Notes: generated by a model not told the origin, from the sequence alone. A stretch of DNA of 64,000 nt from Frigoribacterium faeni (GCF_011761235.1 NZ_JAAOYW010000002.1:372001-436000), one strand, 5' to 3'. Shown: positions 8,899-18,846, numbered from the stretch's first letter. Made by a program: numbers and translations.

Positions 8899-9995
8899 TG
8901 GCCACGACCACCCAGGCCCGTCCCCGCACGGCCGGACGCACCGTCAACACCCTCACCACCGGCCGCCTGCCGAAGGCCGCGCCGCTGGTCATCCTCGTCG
9001 GCAGCTGGGCGGTCATGCTCGTCGTCTTCGGCCTGCTGCAGGCCGGCGGCGTCACCGAGACCTTCAACTGGGTCGCCGCGATCGTGCTCGGCACCGTGCT
9101 CTACGCCGCGCTCGTCTTCGCCATCTCGATGCAGGTCGAGGGCGTGCGCCGCGCCAAGGACCGCGTCGTCACGACCCTGGTCAGCGCCGCGTTCGTCCTC
9201 GCGCTGATCCCGCTCGTCTCGGTGCTCGTCACCGTCGTCACCTCGGGCGCGGCCCGCTTCGACGGCGACTTCTTCTCGATGTCGATGCGCAACATCGTCG
9301 GCGCGGGCGGCGGCGGGCTTCACGCCCTCACCGGCACCCTGCTCATCACGGCCCTCGCCGCCGTCATCTCGGTGCCGATCGGCCTGCTCACGGCCATCTA
9401 CCTCGTCGAGTACGGCCGCGGCCGCCTCGCCCGGGCGATCACCTTCTTCGTCGACGTCATGACGGGCATCCCGTCGATCGTCGCCGGCCTGTTCGCCTAT
9501 GCCCTGTTCGTCATCTTCTTCGGCGAGGGCGTCCGCATGGGCGCCGCCGGCTCGGTGGCCCTCGCCGTGCTGATGATCCCCGTCGTCGTGCGCAGCACCG
9601 AAGAGATGCTCAAGCTCGTGCCGAACGAGCTGCGCGAGGCGGCGTACGCGCTGGGCGTGCCGAAGTGGCTGACGATCCTCAAGGTCGTGCTGCCCACCTC
9701 CATCGCCGGCATCACCACCGGCGTGATGCTCTCGATCGCCCGTGTCATCGGCGAGACGGCCCCGCTGCTCATCACCGCCGGCTTCACGGCGAGCATGAAC
9801 TACGACCTCTTCGACGGCCGCATGCAGTCGCTGCCGGTCTTCGCCTACAGCTCGTACGTCAGCCAGGGCACCGACGCGGCCGCCTACATCGACCGCGCCT
9901 GGACCAGCGCGCTGACGCTGATCCTCATCGTCATGGCCCTGAACCTGCTGGCCCGCCTCATCGCCCGCGTCTTCGCCCCCAAGCTCGGTCGCTGA
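8898..9995 (+). CDS. pstA: phosphate ABC transporter permease PstA
   Basis: 365 aa, start overlapping the pstC stop (TGATG). It is longer than most PstA proteins (about 280-300 aa) because of an N-terminal part with two extra hydrophobic segments before the conserved core, as is common in actinobacteria. Core motifs are VDVMTGIPSIVAGLFAY, LREAAYALGVPKW (EAA loop) and ARVIGETAPLL. Partner of PstC in the phosphate channel. Confidence 0.95.
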   Translation: MATTTQARPRTAGRTVNTLTTGRLPKAAPLVILVGSWAVMLVVFGLLQAGGVTETFNWVAAIVLGTVLYAALVFAISMQVEGVRRAKDRVVTTLVSAAFVLALIPLVSVLVTVVTSGAARFDGDFFSMSMRNIVGAGGGGLHALTGTLLITALAAVISVPIGLLTAIYLVEYGRGRLARAITFFVDVMTGIPSIVAGLFAYALFVIFFGEGVRMGAAGSVALAVLMIPVVVRSTEEMLKLVPNELREAAYALGVPKWLTILKVVLPTSIAGITTGVMLSIARVIGETAPLLITAGFTASMNYDLFDGRMQSLPVFAYSSYVSQGTDAAAYIDRAWTSALTLILIVMALNLLARLIARVFAPKLGR

Positions 9996-10079
9996 CGGCC
10001 CCGCGCCTCCTCGTCCCTCCTCCCCCGCGTCCCGCACCCGCCGCACCGCACGACGCCGCACCTCACCGAAGGAACCCGA

Positions 10080-10859
10080 ATGTCCAAGCGCATCGAGGTC
10101 AAGGACCTCAACGTCTACTACGGCAAGTTCAAGGCCGTCGAGGACGTCAACATCACCATCGAGCCGCGCACCGTCACGGCGTTCATCGGCCCGTCGGGCT
10201 GTGGCAAGTCGACGTTCCTGCGCACGCTGAACCGCATGCACGAGGTCATCCCGGGCGCCTACGTCGACGGCGAGGTGCTGATCGACGGCAACGACCTCTA
10301 CAGCCCCGGCGTCGACCCGGTGCTCGTGCGCCGTCAGGTCGGCATGGTGTTCCAGCGCCCGAACCCGTTCCCCACGATGAGCATCCGCGACAACGTGCTC
10401 GCCGGCGTGAAGCTCAACAACCGCCGCATGGGCAAGGGCGAGCAGGACGACCTCGTCGAGAGCTCGCTGCGCGGCGCGAACCTCTGGAACGAGGTCAAGG
10501 ACCGCCTCGACAAGCCCGGCTCCGGCCTCTCGGGCGGCCAGCAGCAGCGTCTCTGCATCGCGCGCGCCGTCGCCGTCTCGCCCGACGTGATCCTCATGGA
10601 CGAGCCCTGCTCGGCCCTCGACCCGATCTCGACGCTCGCCATCGAGGACCTCATCGAGGAGCTCAAGCAGCAGTACACGATCGTCATCGTGACCCACAAC
10701 ATGCAGCAGGCCAGCCGCGTCAGCGACAAGACGGCGTTCTTCAACATCGCCGGCACCGGCAAGCCCGGCAAGCTCATCGAGTACGACGACACCGCCACCA
10801 TGTTCTCGAAGCCGAGCGTCCAGGCCACCGAGGACTACGTCTCGGGTCGCTTCGGCTGA
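10080..10859 (+). CDS. pstB: phosphate ABC transporter ATPase PstB
   Basis: 259 aa, ATG with GAAGGAAC just upstream. Complete ABC ATPase: Walker [10 protein letters not shown] (37-45), Q-loop in [13 protein letters not shown], signature LSGGQQQR, Walker [14 protein letters not shown] and H-loop VTHNMQQ. PNPFP and the SALDP D-loop are typical of PstB. It energises PstCA and is the last gene of the operon; a bidirectional hairpin follows. No phoU lies in the window. Confidence 0.97.
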   Translation: MSKRIEVKDLNVYYGKFKAVEDVNITIEPRTVTAFIGPSGCGKSTFLRTLNRMHEVIPGAYVDGEVLIDGNDLYSPGVDPVLVRRQVGMVFQRPNPFPTMSIRDNVLAGVKLNNRRMGKGEQDDLVESSLRGANLWNEVKDRLDKPGSGLSGGQQQRLCIARAVAVSPDVILMDEPCSALDPISTLAIEDLIEELKQQYTIVIVTHNMQQASRVSDKTAFFNIAGTGKPGKLIEYDDTATMFSKPSVQATEDYVSGRFG

Positions 10860-10899
10860 TCCCCACGGCGACGCCCCTCGGGCGCCGGCACGACGCGAA

Positions 10900-10931
10900 G
10901 GAGGCGGCCCACCTGCTGGTGGGCCGCCTCC
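10900..10931. terminator. bidirectional terminator between pstB and rskA
   Basis: Perfect 14-bp stem GGAGGCGGCCCACC / GGTGGGCCGCCTCC with loop TGCT. It lies between convergent genes (pstB plus, rskA minus), so it can stop transcription from both sides. Confidence 0.85.
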
Positions 10932-10979
10932 GTCGTGCTGTGGCCGGGTCGCGCGTCCGCGCCCCCGACCTCGTCGTCG

Positions 10980-11903
10980 CTAGGCGCTCTGCACGGCCAG
11001 GATCGGCTCGCTGGTCGGCTGCTCGGAGCCGCCGGCCGGCTCGATGGTGAGGCCGATGGTGTCGCCGGGCGTCATCTCGCCCTTGAGCACCTTCGTGACC
11101 GTCGAGTCGGACGCCGTGTCGAACGTGCCGGCCGGGACGGCGCCGTCGGCGCCGATGTACCAGAGCTCGTAGGTCTTGTCGCCGGGCAGCGAGGTCAGGC
11201 CGTCGAGGACGACCGCGGAGCGCTTGAGCTCGTTCGACCAGACCAGGGTGGCCGTGCCGCCGGTGCTCACGTCGGCCACGGTGCGCTGGAAGTCGCCGGC
11301 CGCGTAGATCTCGTCCACGGACGAGGCGGTGGCCTCCTGCTGCTGGGTCGAACCGGTCACCTCGGACAGCAGCGCGCCTCCTCCGAAGAAGAGGGCGGCG
11401 GCTGCCGCCGCGACGCCGAGCACGGCGACGGGGCGGGTGAACCAGCGGGCACGGGCGGCGCCGTGGGGCTCGAGCACGCGGGCGGCCGTCTCAGACTCGC
11501 TGGGCTCCATCTCGGGGACGGCCCTACGGGCGGGCGCGGCGACCTCGTGGTCGTCACCCGCGCCTCCTGCGGTCTCGGGGGCGGCGGACGCGCCGTGGCG
11601 GCCGCCGGGGCCCGACGTCGCCGTCGGCAGGGCCGGCAGCTGGGGCATCCCGGCGATGGAGTCCATGATGCTCGCGCGGAGGGCGGCCGAAGGCATCACG
11701 GGCGGGGCCGCGTGGGCGAGCAGCAGTGCTGTCTCTCGCAATTCGGTCACTTCCCTTCTGGTGCTCTCGGACTCCTCCAGCAGAGCCTCGAAGTCGTGTC
11801 GTTCGTCGTCGCTCAGCGCGTTCAGCGCGTAGGCGCCGGACAGCGCCTCGAGCGAGTCGTGGGGCGGGGTGCCCCGTCCGGCGGAGTCGTCGCGGTCGTT
11901 CAC
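10980..11903 (-). CDS. rskA: anti-sigma-K factor RskA
   Basis: 307 aa, GTG start overlapping the sigK stop by 4 bases (GTGA). The N-terminal sigma-binding domain (about 15-85, LSGAYALNALSDDERHDFE) faces the cytoplasm. A long Pro/Ala/Gly linker follows, then one membrane segment (about 157-179). The extracytoplasmic RskA domain has YELWYIGADGAVPAGTF and GLTIEPAGGSEQPTSEP. It holds SigK inactive until regulated proteolysis. Gene order sigK-rskA is the usual one. Confidence 0.95.
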   Translation of the reverse strand: MNDRDDSAGRGTPPHDSLEALSGAYALNALSDDERHDFEALLEESESTRREVTELRETALLLAHAAPPVMPSAALRASIMDSIAGMPQLPALPTATSGPGGRHGASAAPETAGGAGDDHEVAAPARRAVPEMEPSESETAARVLEPHGAARARWFTRPVAVLGVAAAAAALFFGGGALLSEVTGSTQQQEATASSVDEIYAAGDFQRTVADVSTGGTATLVWSNELKRSAVVLDGLTSLPGDKTYELWYIGADGAVPAGTFDTASDSTVTKVLKGEMTPGDTIGLTIEPAGGSEQPTSEPILAVQSA

Positions 11904-12496
11904 GATGCCACTCCCATCTCGTCGCGCAGACGGATCATGCCGTCGCGCAGTCGTGTCTTGACGGTGCCGATCGGCACCCCCAGCATCGCGGCCACCTCGC
12001 TGTGGCTGTAGCCGCCGTAGTACGCCAGCCTGACGGCCTGGCTCTGGAGCTCCGTGAGTCGTCCCAGGGCGCGTTCGACGCGTTCGTGCTCGATGCGGAT
12101 CTCGACCGACTCGGTGACCGAGTCGTAGCCGGGCTCCAGATCGCGGACGCCGATCTTGAGGTCGCGGTCGCGTCCGGCCTGGGAGGCGCGGACACGGTCG
12201 ACGGCACGGCGGTGCGCCATCGTGAGCATCCAGCTCGAGGCGCTGCCCCGGGTGGGGTCGAACCTCGTCGCGTTCTGCCAGATCTCGAGGAAGACCTCCT
12301 GGGTCACCTCCTCGGACTGCGAGTGGTCCTTGAGGAGCCGCTTGATCAGGCCCATCACACGGGGTGCGGTCTGGTCGTACAGCTCGCCGAAGGCGACCTG
12401 ATCTGCCTGGGCGACCCTGAGGAGGAGCTCGTCCGGGGTCGAGGCACGGACCTCGTCCTGGGGAGTCTCGATGTCGTGGGTCACGAGCGTCAGCAT
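11900..12496 (-). CDS. sigK: ECF RNA polymerase sigma factor SigK
   Basis: 198 aa. I chose the ATG at 12496 because GAGGTGA lies 8-9 bases upstream and the length then fits SigK; the frame stays open much further upstream but that part reads as non-coding. Sigma-70 region 2 spans about 25-105 (AFGELYDQTAPRVMGLIKRL; TQEVFLEIWQ). Region 4 spans about 135-190 with the helix-turn-helix YSHSEVAAMLGVPIGTVKTR. It is cotranscribed with its anti-sigma factor. Its targets cannot be told from the window. Confidence 0.94.
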   Translation of the reverse strand: MLTLVTHDIETPQDEVRASTPDELLLRVAQADQVAFGELYDQTAPRVMGLIKRLLKDHSQSEEVTQEVFLEIWQNATRFDPTRGSASSWMLTMAHRRAVDRVRASQAGRDRDLKIGVRDLEPGYDSVTESVEIRIEHERVERALGRLTELQSQAVRLAYYGGYSHSEVAAMLGVPIGTVKTRLRDGMIRLRDEMGVAS

Positions 12497-12570
12497 GTCA
12501 GGGTTCACCTCGATCCGCCTGTGATGTCCGTACCGCCACGGGATCGTGACGGATTCGTGTCGCTGTGTGA

Positions 12571-12637
12571 GTCGTCCCCTCCGCACGGGCTCCGTCTGGG
12601 ATGACCGGGAGGCCCGGAGCCGTGCGGAGGGGACGAC
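12571..12637. repeat. long inverted repeat upstream of sigK
   Basis: Left arm 12571-12594 begins GTCGTCCCCTCCGCACG and right arm 12615-12637 ends CGTGCGGAGGGGACGAC. They pair over 23 bp with one bulged G and a 20-base loop. It lies 75 bases upstream of the sigK ATG, so it may be in the 5' leader or end an upstream transcript. A smaller hairpin, TCCCGCC/GGCGGGA, sits at 12645-12667. Confidence 0.75.
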
Positions 12638-13206
12638 CGCGTCGTCCCGCCGGTCAGGGCGGCGGGAAGTCGGCGGAGGATCTCTCGACCCTTCACGCTC
12701 ATGGTTCGGCACCGGGCGGCTGGTGGTTTGGGCGAGTTTGCCTCGGGTGCACGTGGTGGTGCGGGTGCGGTGCCGCGTTCTGCCGCGTCCTCTTGCTGAC
12801 GGCGGGGTGCCTCGACGCGGCGGAGTTATCACGCTGCGGGGTGGTCACGCTGCGGAGGAGGGGAGGGTGTCGAGCCGCAGAAACGCCTCTCGGCGCGAGG
12901 CCGCTCGAAGCGGCTAAATTTGGAGCCCGGGGTTACTGCGGCCCGACAGTGATCGAGTCTAACCGCCCTCGCCGAGCGTCGCGCGGGCGTTCGCCGGGTG
13001 CGAACGCACCGCCTCCTGGGCCGCCGGTGCTGCTGCTGCCCACGCCGCGCCTCCTCGTGCTCCTCTTCCGAATTTGAGAGCATCTGCCCGACGCGGGCAC
13101 GGGGATGCCGCTCACCTGGCCTCGCCCCGGCCGGAAGTGTCTCGCTTGCAGAACGCCAGCGGGTCAGAGTGCCGCTGCGAGCAGGCGGGTCGCGTCGACG
13201 TCCGCG
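12638..13206. other. non-coding region between sigK and the next gene
   Basis: No convincing gene. It has lower G+C patches (around 12725 and 12915-12965), a short direct repeat TCACGCTGCGG (near 12830 and 12846) and several overlapping open frames without ribosome sites. A nested hairpin with core TGCCCG-ACG-CGGGCA (13085-13099) lies downstream of the minus-strand gene at 13207 and may end its transcript. I checked by eye for RNase P, SRP and tmRNA signatures and saw none. Confidence 0.5.
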
Positions 13207-13836
13207 TCAGTCGAGGCCGCCGTCGCGCCACAGGGCGGCGCACGCAGTGAGGTCGACGCCGAGCTCGGACAGGCGCAGCGCGCGTCGCGTCAGGGTCGAG
13301 GCGAGGTCGGAGCCGATCGTGTCCTGGTCGTCGGCGACGCTCGTCGCGCCCGCCGAGGCGAGCCGGCAGAAGGCGGCGCCGCGTTCGAGGGCGAGGGCGA
13401 AGTCGCCGTCGAAGACGCCGCGGAGGATCAGGTCGGCCAGCTCGAGCACCTCGGCCGGGGTGGCCGGGGTCGGGGCTCCGGCGACGATCGGGTCGATGGT
13501 GGTCGACGTCTCGACGCCGCGGTCGAAGAGGAACGTGACCTCCTCCGGCGCCTGACGGATCACCGCGCGCACGAGGTAGATGCGCCACAGCGCGCCGGGC
13601 AGGGTGTGCGGGGCGGCGCGGGCCCAGAGCTCGGCGACGACATCGATGCCGTGCTCGTCGCTGAACGACACCAGCCGGTCGAGGATCTCGGGCTGCGGGT
13701 CGTGCTTCACCCGCGCGACGAGCGCCGCAGCCGACTCGTGCGCGATCCGGTTGACGGTCGCCGGGTCGTCGCCGCCCTGGAACGCCTCGAAGGCGGCGCT
13801 GGGGAACTGGGTCGGGCGGTGGAAGTCTCTGGGCAT
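13207..13836 (-). CDS. conserved actinobacterial protein of unknown function
   Basis: 209 aa from the ATG at 13836 (MPRDFHRPTQF); an in-frame GTG two codons earlier (13842) is the alternative. Neither has a clear Shine-Dalgarno site. The protein is mostly helical and soluble, with no membrane segment or catalytic motif that I can name. I recall similar proteins in Microbacteriaceae, often next to a tRNA-Lys gene and sometimes mislabelled as an RNA polymerase subunit; it shows no RNA polymerase motif. The tRNA-Lys gene is 150 bases upstream and divergent. Confidence 0.8.
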   Translation of the reverse strand: MPRDFHRPTQFPSAAFEAFQGGDDPATVNRIAHESAAALVARVKHDPQPEILDRLVSFSDEHGIDVVAELWARAAPHTLPGALWRIYLVRAVIRQAPEEVTFLFDRGVETSTTIDPIVAGAPTPATPAEVLELADLILRGVFDGDFALALERGAAFCRLASAGATSVADDQDTIGSDLASTLTRRALRLSELGVDLTACAALWRDGGLD

Positions 13837-13984
13837 CGCCACGACGATACGCGCGTGCGCCGGGAGCCGCTTCCGTGCCGCCGGCCGCCGGGCCCGACGA
13901 CGTCGACGCCGGCCGACGAGGCAGCGAAGGAGGCGCGCTGCCGGCCCGCGAGGATGCCCCGCATCCCGTATCGTTGAGCCCTGA

Positions 13985-14057
13985 GGGCCTCTAGCTCAGT
14001 TGGTAGAGCATCGGACTTTTAATCCGCGGGTCGTGGGTTCGAGCCCCACGGGGCCCA
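13985..14057 (+). tRNA. tRNA-Lys (anticodon TTT)
   Basis: 73 bases fold as a cloverleaf: acceptor GGGCCTC/GGGGCCC (one G-T pair), D-stem GCTC/GAGC, anticodon loop CTTTTAA (14016-14022, anticodon TTT at 14018-14020), T-arm GTGGG-TTCGAGC-CCCAC and discriminator A at 14057. The CCA end is not encoded. It reads AAA/AAG codons. The last 11 bases lie inside a 32-bp inverted repeat. Confidence 0.97.
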
Positions 14058-14119
14058 CGAACGAGAACGGCGACACCCAGATCCACCGGGTGTCGCCGTT
14101 CTCGTTCGTGGGCCCCGTG
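14047..14119 (+). terminator. 32-bp perfect inverted repeat overlapping the tRNA-Lys 3' end
   Basis: Arms 14047-14078 and 14088-14119 are perfectly complementary over 32 bp with a 9-base loop. The left arm begins inside the tRNA (CACGGGGCCCA) and continues with CGAACGAGAACGGCGACACC. As RNA it would be a very strong terminator hairpin, and it could compete with folding of the T-arm and acceptor. The inverted copy may instead be a duplicated attachment site. Confidence 0.8.
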
Positions 14120-14193
14120 TCGTCGAGGACGCACCCGTGGTGCGCCCCGCCGCCGGTCCCGGCGCGCTGCGGAGCAGCGTGACGGCCGTGCCG

Positions 14194-14221
14194 GTGGGGT
14201 CGAGCCCCACGGGGCCCACGT
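14194..14221 (+). repeat. partial direct duplication of the tRNA-Lys 3' end
   Basis: Bases 14194-14220 match tRNA bases 14033-14059 (T-arm plus acceptor 3' strand) with one mismatch (GTGGGGTCGAG versus GTGGGTTCGAG). Direct duplication of a tRNA 3' end is typical of integrative-element attachment sites. No integrase is visible and the copies are only 161 bases apart, so this could be a remnant. Confidence 0.7.
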
Positions 14222-14271
14222 CCGTGCGACCCGGGCGGCCGAAGGTCACCCTGCCGCACCCCGCACACGAG

Positions 14272-14307
14272 CGTGCCCCCGACCAGCGGGAGCCGATCGG
14301 GGGCACG
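14272..14307. terminator. 11-bp hairpin in the tRNA-galM spacer
   Basis: CGTGCCCCCGA (14272-14282) pairs perfectly with TCGGGGGCACG (14297-14307) over a 14-base loop. The rest of 14222-14490 shows no gene or other recognisable feature. Since tRNA-Lys (plus) and galM (minus) converge here, the hairpin may serve both transcripts. Confidence 0.55.
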
Positions 14308-14490
14308 GTGCACCGCGAGCGGCGTCGCACCCCGGATCAGGTGGGGCGCGACGCACGGACCTCTCGGCGACTTGTGTCCGGTAACCAGCCGAACGGACCC
14401 ACGCTAGCGCCCGTCGGCGGGGAGCAGAGTGCGAGGTACGGACCACCTGCGCTTTCTGGACAACCGGGCGCCGAGTACGTTTTCACCAGG

Positions 14491-15432
14491 TCAGGCGGCC
14501 CCTGCCTCGATCCGTCGGATGCCCCACGCGGCCGTCCACGTCTGCCCCGGCTCGAGCCAGACCAGCCCCTCGCCCGTCGCCAGCGCGTTCGGCGGCGCCG
14601 TCATCGGCTCGACCGCGACAGCCAGCCCCTCGACCCCGCCGCGCGGGAAGTTCCGCGGCGTGAACACCTGCACGTACCCGAACGCCTCGTCCTGCCAGAG
14701 CTCGGTCGCCGTGCCGTCGGGCGCCGTCAGCCGCGTGCGACGCACCCCGTCGGGCCCGGGCGACACGTCGCGGTAGGGCGTGTCGAGGTCGAGGTCGCCC
14801 AGGCGGGGCCCGCCACGGAGGTCGGCCGACGTGCCCGCCACGGGCGACGTGCCGGTCGGGATGCCGCGCTCGTTGACCTCGTACCGGGTCGCCGCCTCCA
14901 GCGTGATCGTCAGCCCTGCCGGGTCGTGCTCGCCGACGCGCAAGAAGGGGTGCGACCCCACCGCGAACGGCGCCCGCCCCGCGCCGGCGTTGGTCACGGT
15001 GTGCTCCACCCGCATGCCGTCGGCGACGAGCTCGTGCCGCACCGTCGTCTCGAGCGTGGCCGGCCAGCCGTGCTGCGGCCAGACCGTCGCGGCGAGGGTG
15101 ACCGCGTGCGGCTGCACGTCGACCGGCCGGTACGCCGTGTAGCGCAGCAGGCCGTGGCTGGCGTTGCCCTTGGCCGGCTCGGTGAGGTCGAGCTGCAGCT
15201 CGCGGCCGTCGAGCGTCCAGCGCCCGCCGTCGACCCGGTTCGGCCACGGGAACAGCGTGATGCCGCACGCCGACGGAGGCGTCTCGTGCTCGCCGAAGGT
15301 CTCGGTCAGCGCCTCGCCGTCGACCGCCAGGGCACGCAGCCCGGCGGCGACCTCGGTGACCGTCGCCGTGACGACGCGGCCTCCGGTCTCGAGCCTCAGC
15401 TCGTGCTGGTGTCCCGTGGGAGGAGTCGTCAT
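14491..15432 (-). CDS. galM: aldose 1-epimerase (galactose mutarotase)
   Basis: 313 aa from the ATG at 15432, preceded by GAAGGGACGACC; a longer in-frame start at 15507 would run into the hairpin and is less likely. Interconverts alpha and beta anomers of galactose or glucose in the cytosol before GalK. Mutarotase motifs are seen: ITLFPWPNRVDGGRWT, NASHGLL (catalytic His), GSHPFLRVG and the C-terminal AVEPMTAPPNAL. It is downstream of the DeoR gene on the same strand and divergent from galTK, so it belongs to the galactose locus. Confidence 0.93.
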   Translation of the reverse strand: MTTPPTGHQHELRLETGGRVVTATVTEVAAGLRALAVDGEALTETFGEHETPPSACGITLFPWPNRVDGGRWTLDGRELQLDLTEPAKGNASHGLLRYTAYRPVDVQPHAVTLAATVWPQHGWPATLETTVRHELVADGMRVEHTVTNAGAGRAPFAVGSHPFLRVGEHDPAGLTITLEAATRYEVNERGIPTGTSPVAGTSADLRGGPRLGDLDLDTPYRDVSPGPDGVRRTRLTAPDGTATELWQDEAFGYVQVFTPRNFPRGGVEGLAVAVEPMTAPPNALATGEGLVWLEPGQTWTAAWGIRRIEAGAA

Positions 15433-15475
15433 GGTCGTCCCTTCGTCGTGAGCGCAGGAGGTGCGGGTGCGGACT

Positions 15476-15519
15476 GCAGGAGGTGCGGCGACGCCGATGG
15501 CCGGCACCGCGCCTCCTGC
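15476..15519 (-). terminator. hairpin between the DeoR gene and galM
   Basis: GCAGGAGGTGCGG (15476-15488) pairs with CCGCGCCTCCTGC (15507-15519) over 13 positions, one a G-T wobble. It lies directly after the regulator stop and before galM, so it may lower galM expression. The right arm is part of a 19-base sequence repeated at 43361-43379. Confidence 0.6.
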
Positions 15520-15520
15520 G

Positions 15521-16411
15521 TCAGCCTGCCAGGTCGTCGTCCGGGCCGTCCGGGCCGTCCGGGCCGGTCGTGGCGGCGGAGCCGTCCGGGACGGCCGGCA
15601 GATCGGGGGCCGGCTGCGCGACGTCGACGACGTCGAGCCCGGCCGCGCGCAGCGCCTCGACGTGCTCGGGGTCGGCGTCGGCCGTGAGCAGCGCCTCGAA
15701 GCGGTCGAGGGGCCCGATGACGCCGAGGTGGGCCTCGCCGAGCTTGCTGCCGTCGGCGACGATGTACGAGCGGCGGGCGGTGGTCGTCATCAGCCGCTTG
15801 AGGTCGGTCTCGGGCAGGTTGACGTTCGTGACGCCGTGCTCGGGGTGCACGCCGGTGCAGCCGATGAACGCGACGTCGGCGGTGATCGAGCTGAAGACGC
15901 TGGTCGCGAGCGGGTTGACCAGCGAGTGCTGCAGCGGCCGCAGCGTGCCGCCCGACACGATCACCGTGAACCGCGGCACCGCCTGCTCGAGCGCCAGGGC
16001 GATGGTGAGGCCGTTCGTCACGACCACGACCCCCTCGAGGTCGTGCCGGTCGAGCAGGGCCAGCGCGATCTGCGTGGTCGTCGTGCCGACGTCGAGCACG
16101 ACGCAGTCGCCCGAGCGCACGAGCGACGCGGCGCGCACGCCGATGGCCCGCTTGGCGTCGGTGCCGACCGCGCTCTCTTCTTCGAAGGGGCGCTCGACGG
16201 CCCGGTCGACGCTGAGCGCACCGCCGTGCACGCGAGAGAGCAGCCCCTCGGAGGCGAGGCTCTCGAGGTCGGTGCGGATCGTCACCTCGGACAGCCGGAA
16301 CTCGCGCGCCAGCTCGGCGGTGCGGACGAACCCGCGACGGCCGACGAGGTCGGCGATGCGGTCTCGACGTCGCTGGCCCGGCAGGGCGGCGTCGTCGAGG
16401 TTGCGGGTCAC
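15521..16411 (-). CDS. DeoR/GlpR-family repressor of the galactose genes
   Basis: 296 aa from the GTG at 16411. N-terminal DeoR helix-turn-helix (about residues 13-68): RRRDRIADLVGRRGFVRTAE, then LSEVTIRTDLESLASEGLL and RVHGGAL, the family hallmark. The sugar-phosphate-sensing domain follows, with DVGTTTTQIALAL, VVTNGL, IVSGGTLRP and FIGCTGVHPEHGVT. It would release DNA when it binds a sugar phosphate, here probably from the Leloir pathway. The C-terminus ends in a Gly/Pro/Asp tail. It is divergent from galT with an 87-base gap that holds the likely operators. Confidence 0.93.
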   Translation of the reverse strand: MTRNLDDAALPGQRRRDRIADLVGRRGFVRTAELAREFRLSEVTIRTDLESLASEGLLSRVHGGALSVDRAVERPFEEESAVGTDAKRAIGVRAASLVRSGDCVVLDVGTTTTQIALALLDRHDLEGVVVVTNGLTIALALEQAVPRFTVIVSGGTLRPLQHSLVNPLATSVFSSITADVAFIGCTGVHPEHGVTNVNLPETDLKRLMTTTARRSYIVADGSKLGEAHLGVIGPLDRFEALLTADADPEHVEALRAAGLDVVDVAQPAPDLPAVPDGSAATTGPDGPDGPDDDLAG

Positions 16412-16426
16412 CCCCCGATCTTCGTA

Positions 16427-16443
16427 TGCTTTCACCTGCTTTC
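16427..16443. promoter_or_regulatory. probable DeoR operator in the galT/deoR divergent spacer
   Basis: TGCTTTC occurs twice (16427-16433 and 16437-16443) at one helical-turn spacing, followed by a GCAAG direct repeat (16444-16454). Short direct repeats in a divergent spacer are typical of DeoR-family binding. The site is about 55-70 bases upstream of galT. Confidence 0.5.
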
Positions 16444-16498
16444 GCAAGTGCAAGTCGCGGAGGCGTCCGCAGCCCCACCCCCGCCCCGAGGAGGCACC

Positions 16499-17598
<1,100 letters not shown>

Positions 17599-17602
<4 letters not shown>

Positions 17603-18846
17603 GCTCCCCCACCCCCGACACCGCAGGAGGCGCGGGTCACGCCCCCGAGACCGGCCCCGCCCGCGACTACGCCTCCGTCTTCGACACCCCCGTCACGGGC
17701 CGCTGGTCCGCGCCCGGCCGCGCCAACCTGATCGGCGAGCACACCGACTACAACGACGGCTTCGTGTTCCCGTTCGCGATCGACCGGCGCACGGTCGTGA
17801 CCGTCGGCGTGCGTGACGACCGCCTCCTCCGCGTCGCCAGCACCTTCGACGAGGGCGTGCACGAGATCTCGCTGGACGAGCTCGATCCGGCCCGCATGGA
17901 CGGCTGGTCCGCCTACGTCTTCGGCATCGCCTGGGCCCTGTCGGTCGCGCCGACGCGCGCCGCGTCGCCGTCGTTCGCCGCCGCCGGCGGAGACCTCTCG
18001 ACCATCGACCTCTCGGCCGTGCCCGGGCTCGACCTGTTCGTCACCTCGGACGTGCCGATCGGCGCGGGCCTGTCGTCGTCCGCCGCGCTCGAGTGCTCCG
18101 TCGCGGTCGCGATGACCGAGCTGTGGGGGCTCGACGTCAACCGGTCGACCCTCGCCGCCGTCGGGCAGCTGTCCGAGAACGAGGCCGTCGGCGCGCCGAC
18201 CGGCATCATGGACCAGTCCGCGTCGCTGCTCGGCCAGGCCGACTCGGCCGTGTTCCTCGACTGCCGCAGCCTCGACGCCGACGTCGTCGACCTCGGCTTC
18301 GCCGCGGCGGGCCTCGAGATCCTCGTCGTCGACACCCACGTCGAGCACGCCCACGCCACCGGCGGCTACGTCGACCGCCGGGCATCGTGCGAGCGCGGCG
18401 CCGAGGCCCTCGGGGTGAGCTCGCTGCGCGACCTCGACGTCGACGACCTCGAGCGCGCCGCCGACGTGCTCGACGACGAGACGTTCCGTCGGGTGCGCCA
18501 CGTGGTCACCGAGAACCAGCGCGTGCTCGACACCGTCCGCACGCTCCGCACCGAGGGGGCCGTCGGCATCGGCGCCCTGCTCGACGCCTCGCACGTGTCG
18601 ATGCGCGACGACTTCGAGATCTCCGTGCCCGAGCTCGACCTCGCGGTCTCGACGGCCCAGGCCGCCGGCGCCGTCGGCGCCCGCATGACGGGCGGCGGCT
18701 TCGGCGGAGCGGCCATCGCCCTCGTGCGCACGGCCGACCGCGACGCCGTGGCGTCCGCCGTGACGGCCGCCTTCGCCTCGGCGGGCTACACGGCGCCGAC
18801 CGTGTTCACCGTGCACCCCGCCGAGGGCGCCCGCCGCGACGCCTGA
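17599..18846 (+). CDS. galK: galactokinase
   Basis: 415 aa, ATG overlapping the galT stop. Phosphorylates alpha-D-galactose with ATP (first Leloir step). The GHMP kinase motifs are complete: galactokinase signature GRANLIGEHTDYNDGFV (40-56), ATP loop PIGAGLSSSAALE and C-terminal MTGGGFGGAAIAL. The first 20 residues are a non-conserved Pro/Gly/Ala tail that includes an AGGAGGCGCGGG motif (17625-17636). Confidence 0.97.

Noticed and set aside
11900-12832. 310-aa version of SigK
   Set aside because: The extra N-terminal part spans the long hairpin, is Arg/Pro-rich and lacks a ribosome site; the 198-aa form has one.
12829-13115. Small minus-strand frames between sigK and 13207
   Set aside because: No ribosome site, no family, and overlapping alternatives in several frames.
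13207-13836. RNA polymerase subunit (a name I recall being used for similar proteins)
   Set aside because: The 209-aa protein has no RNA polymerase motif; kept as unknown function.
14058-14490. Integrated element next to tRNA-Lys
   Set aside because: Repeated tRNA ends are present, but there is no integrase, excisionase or phage-like gene between them or nearby.
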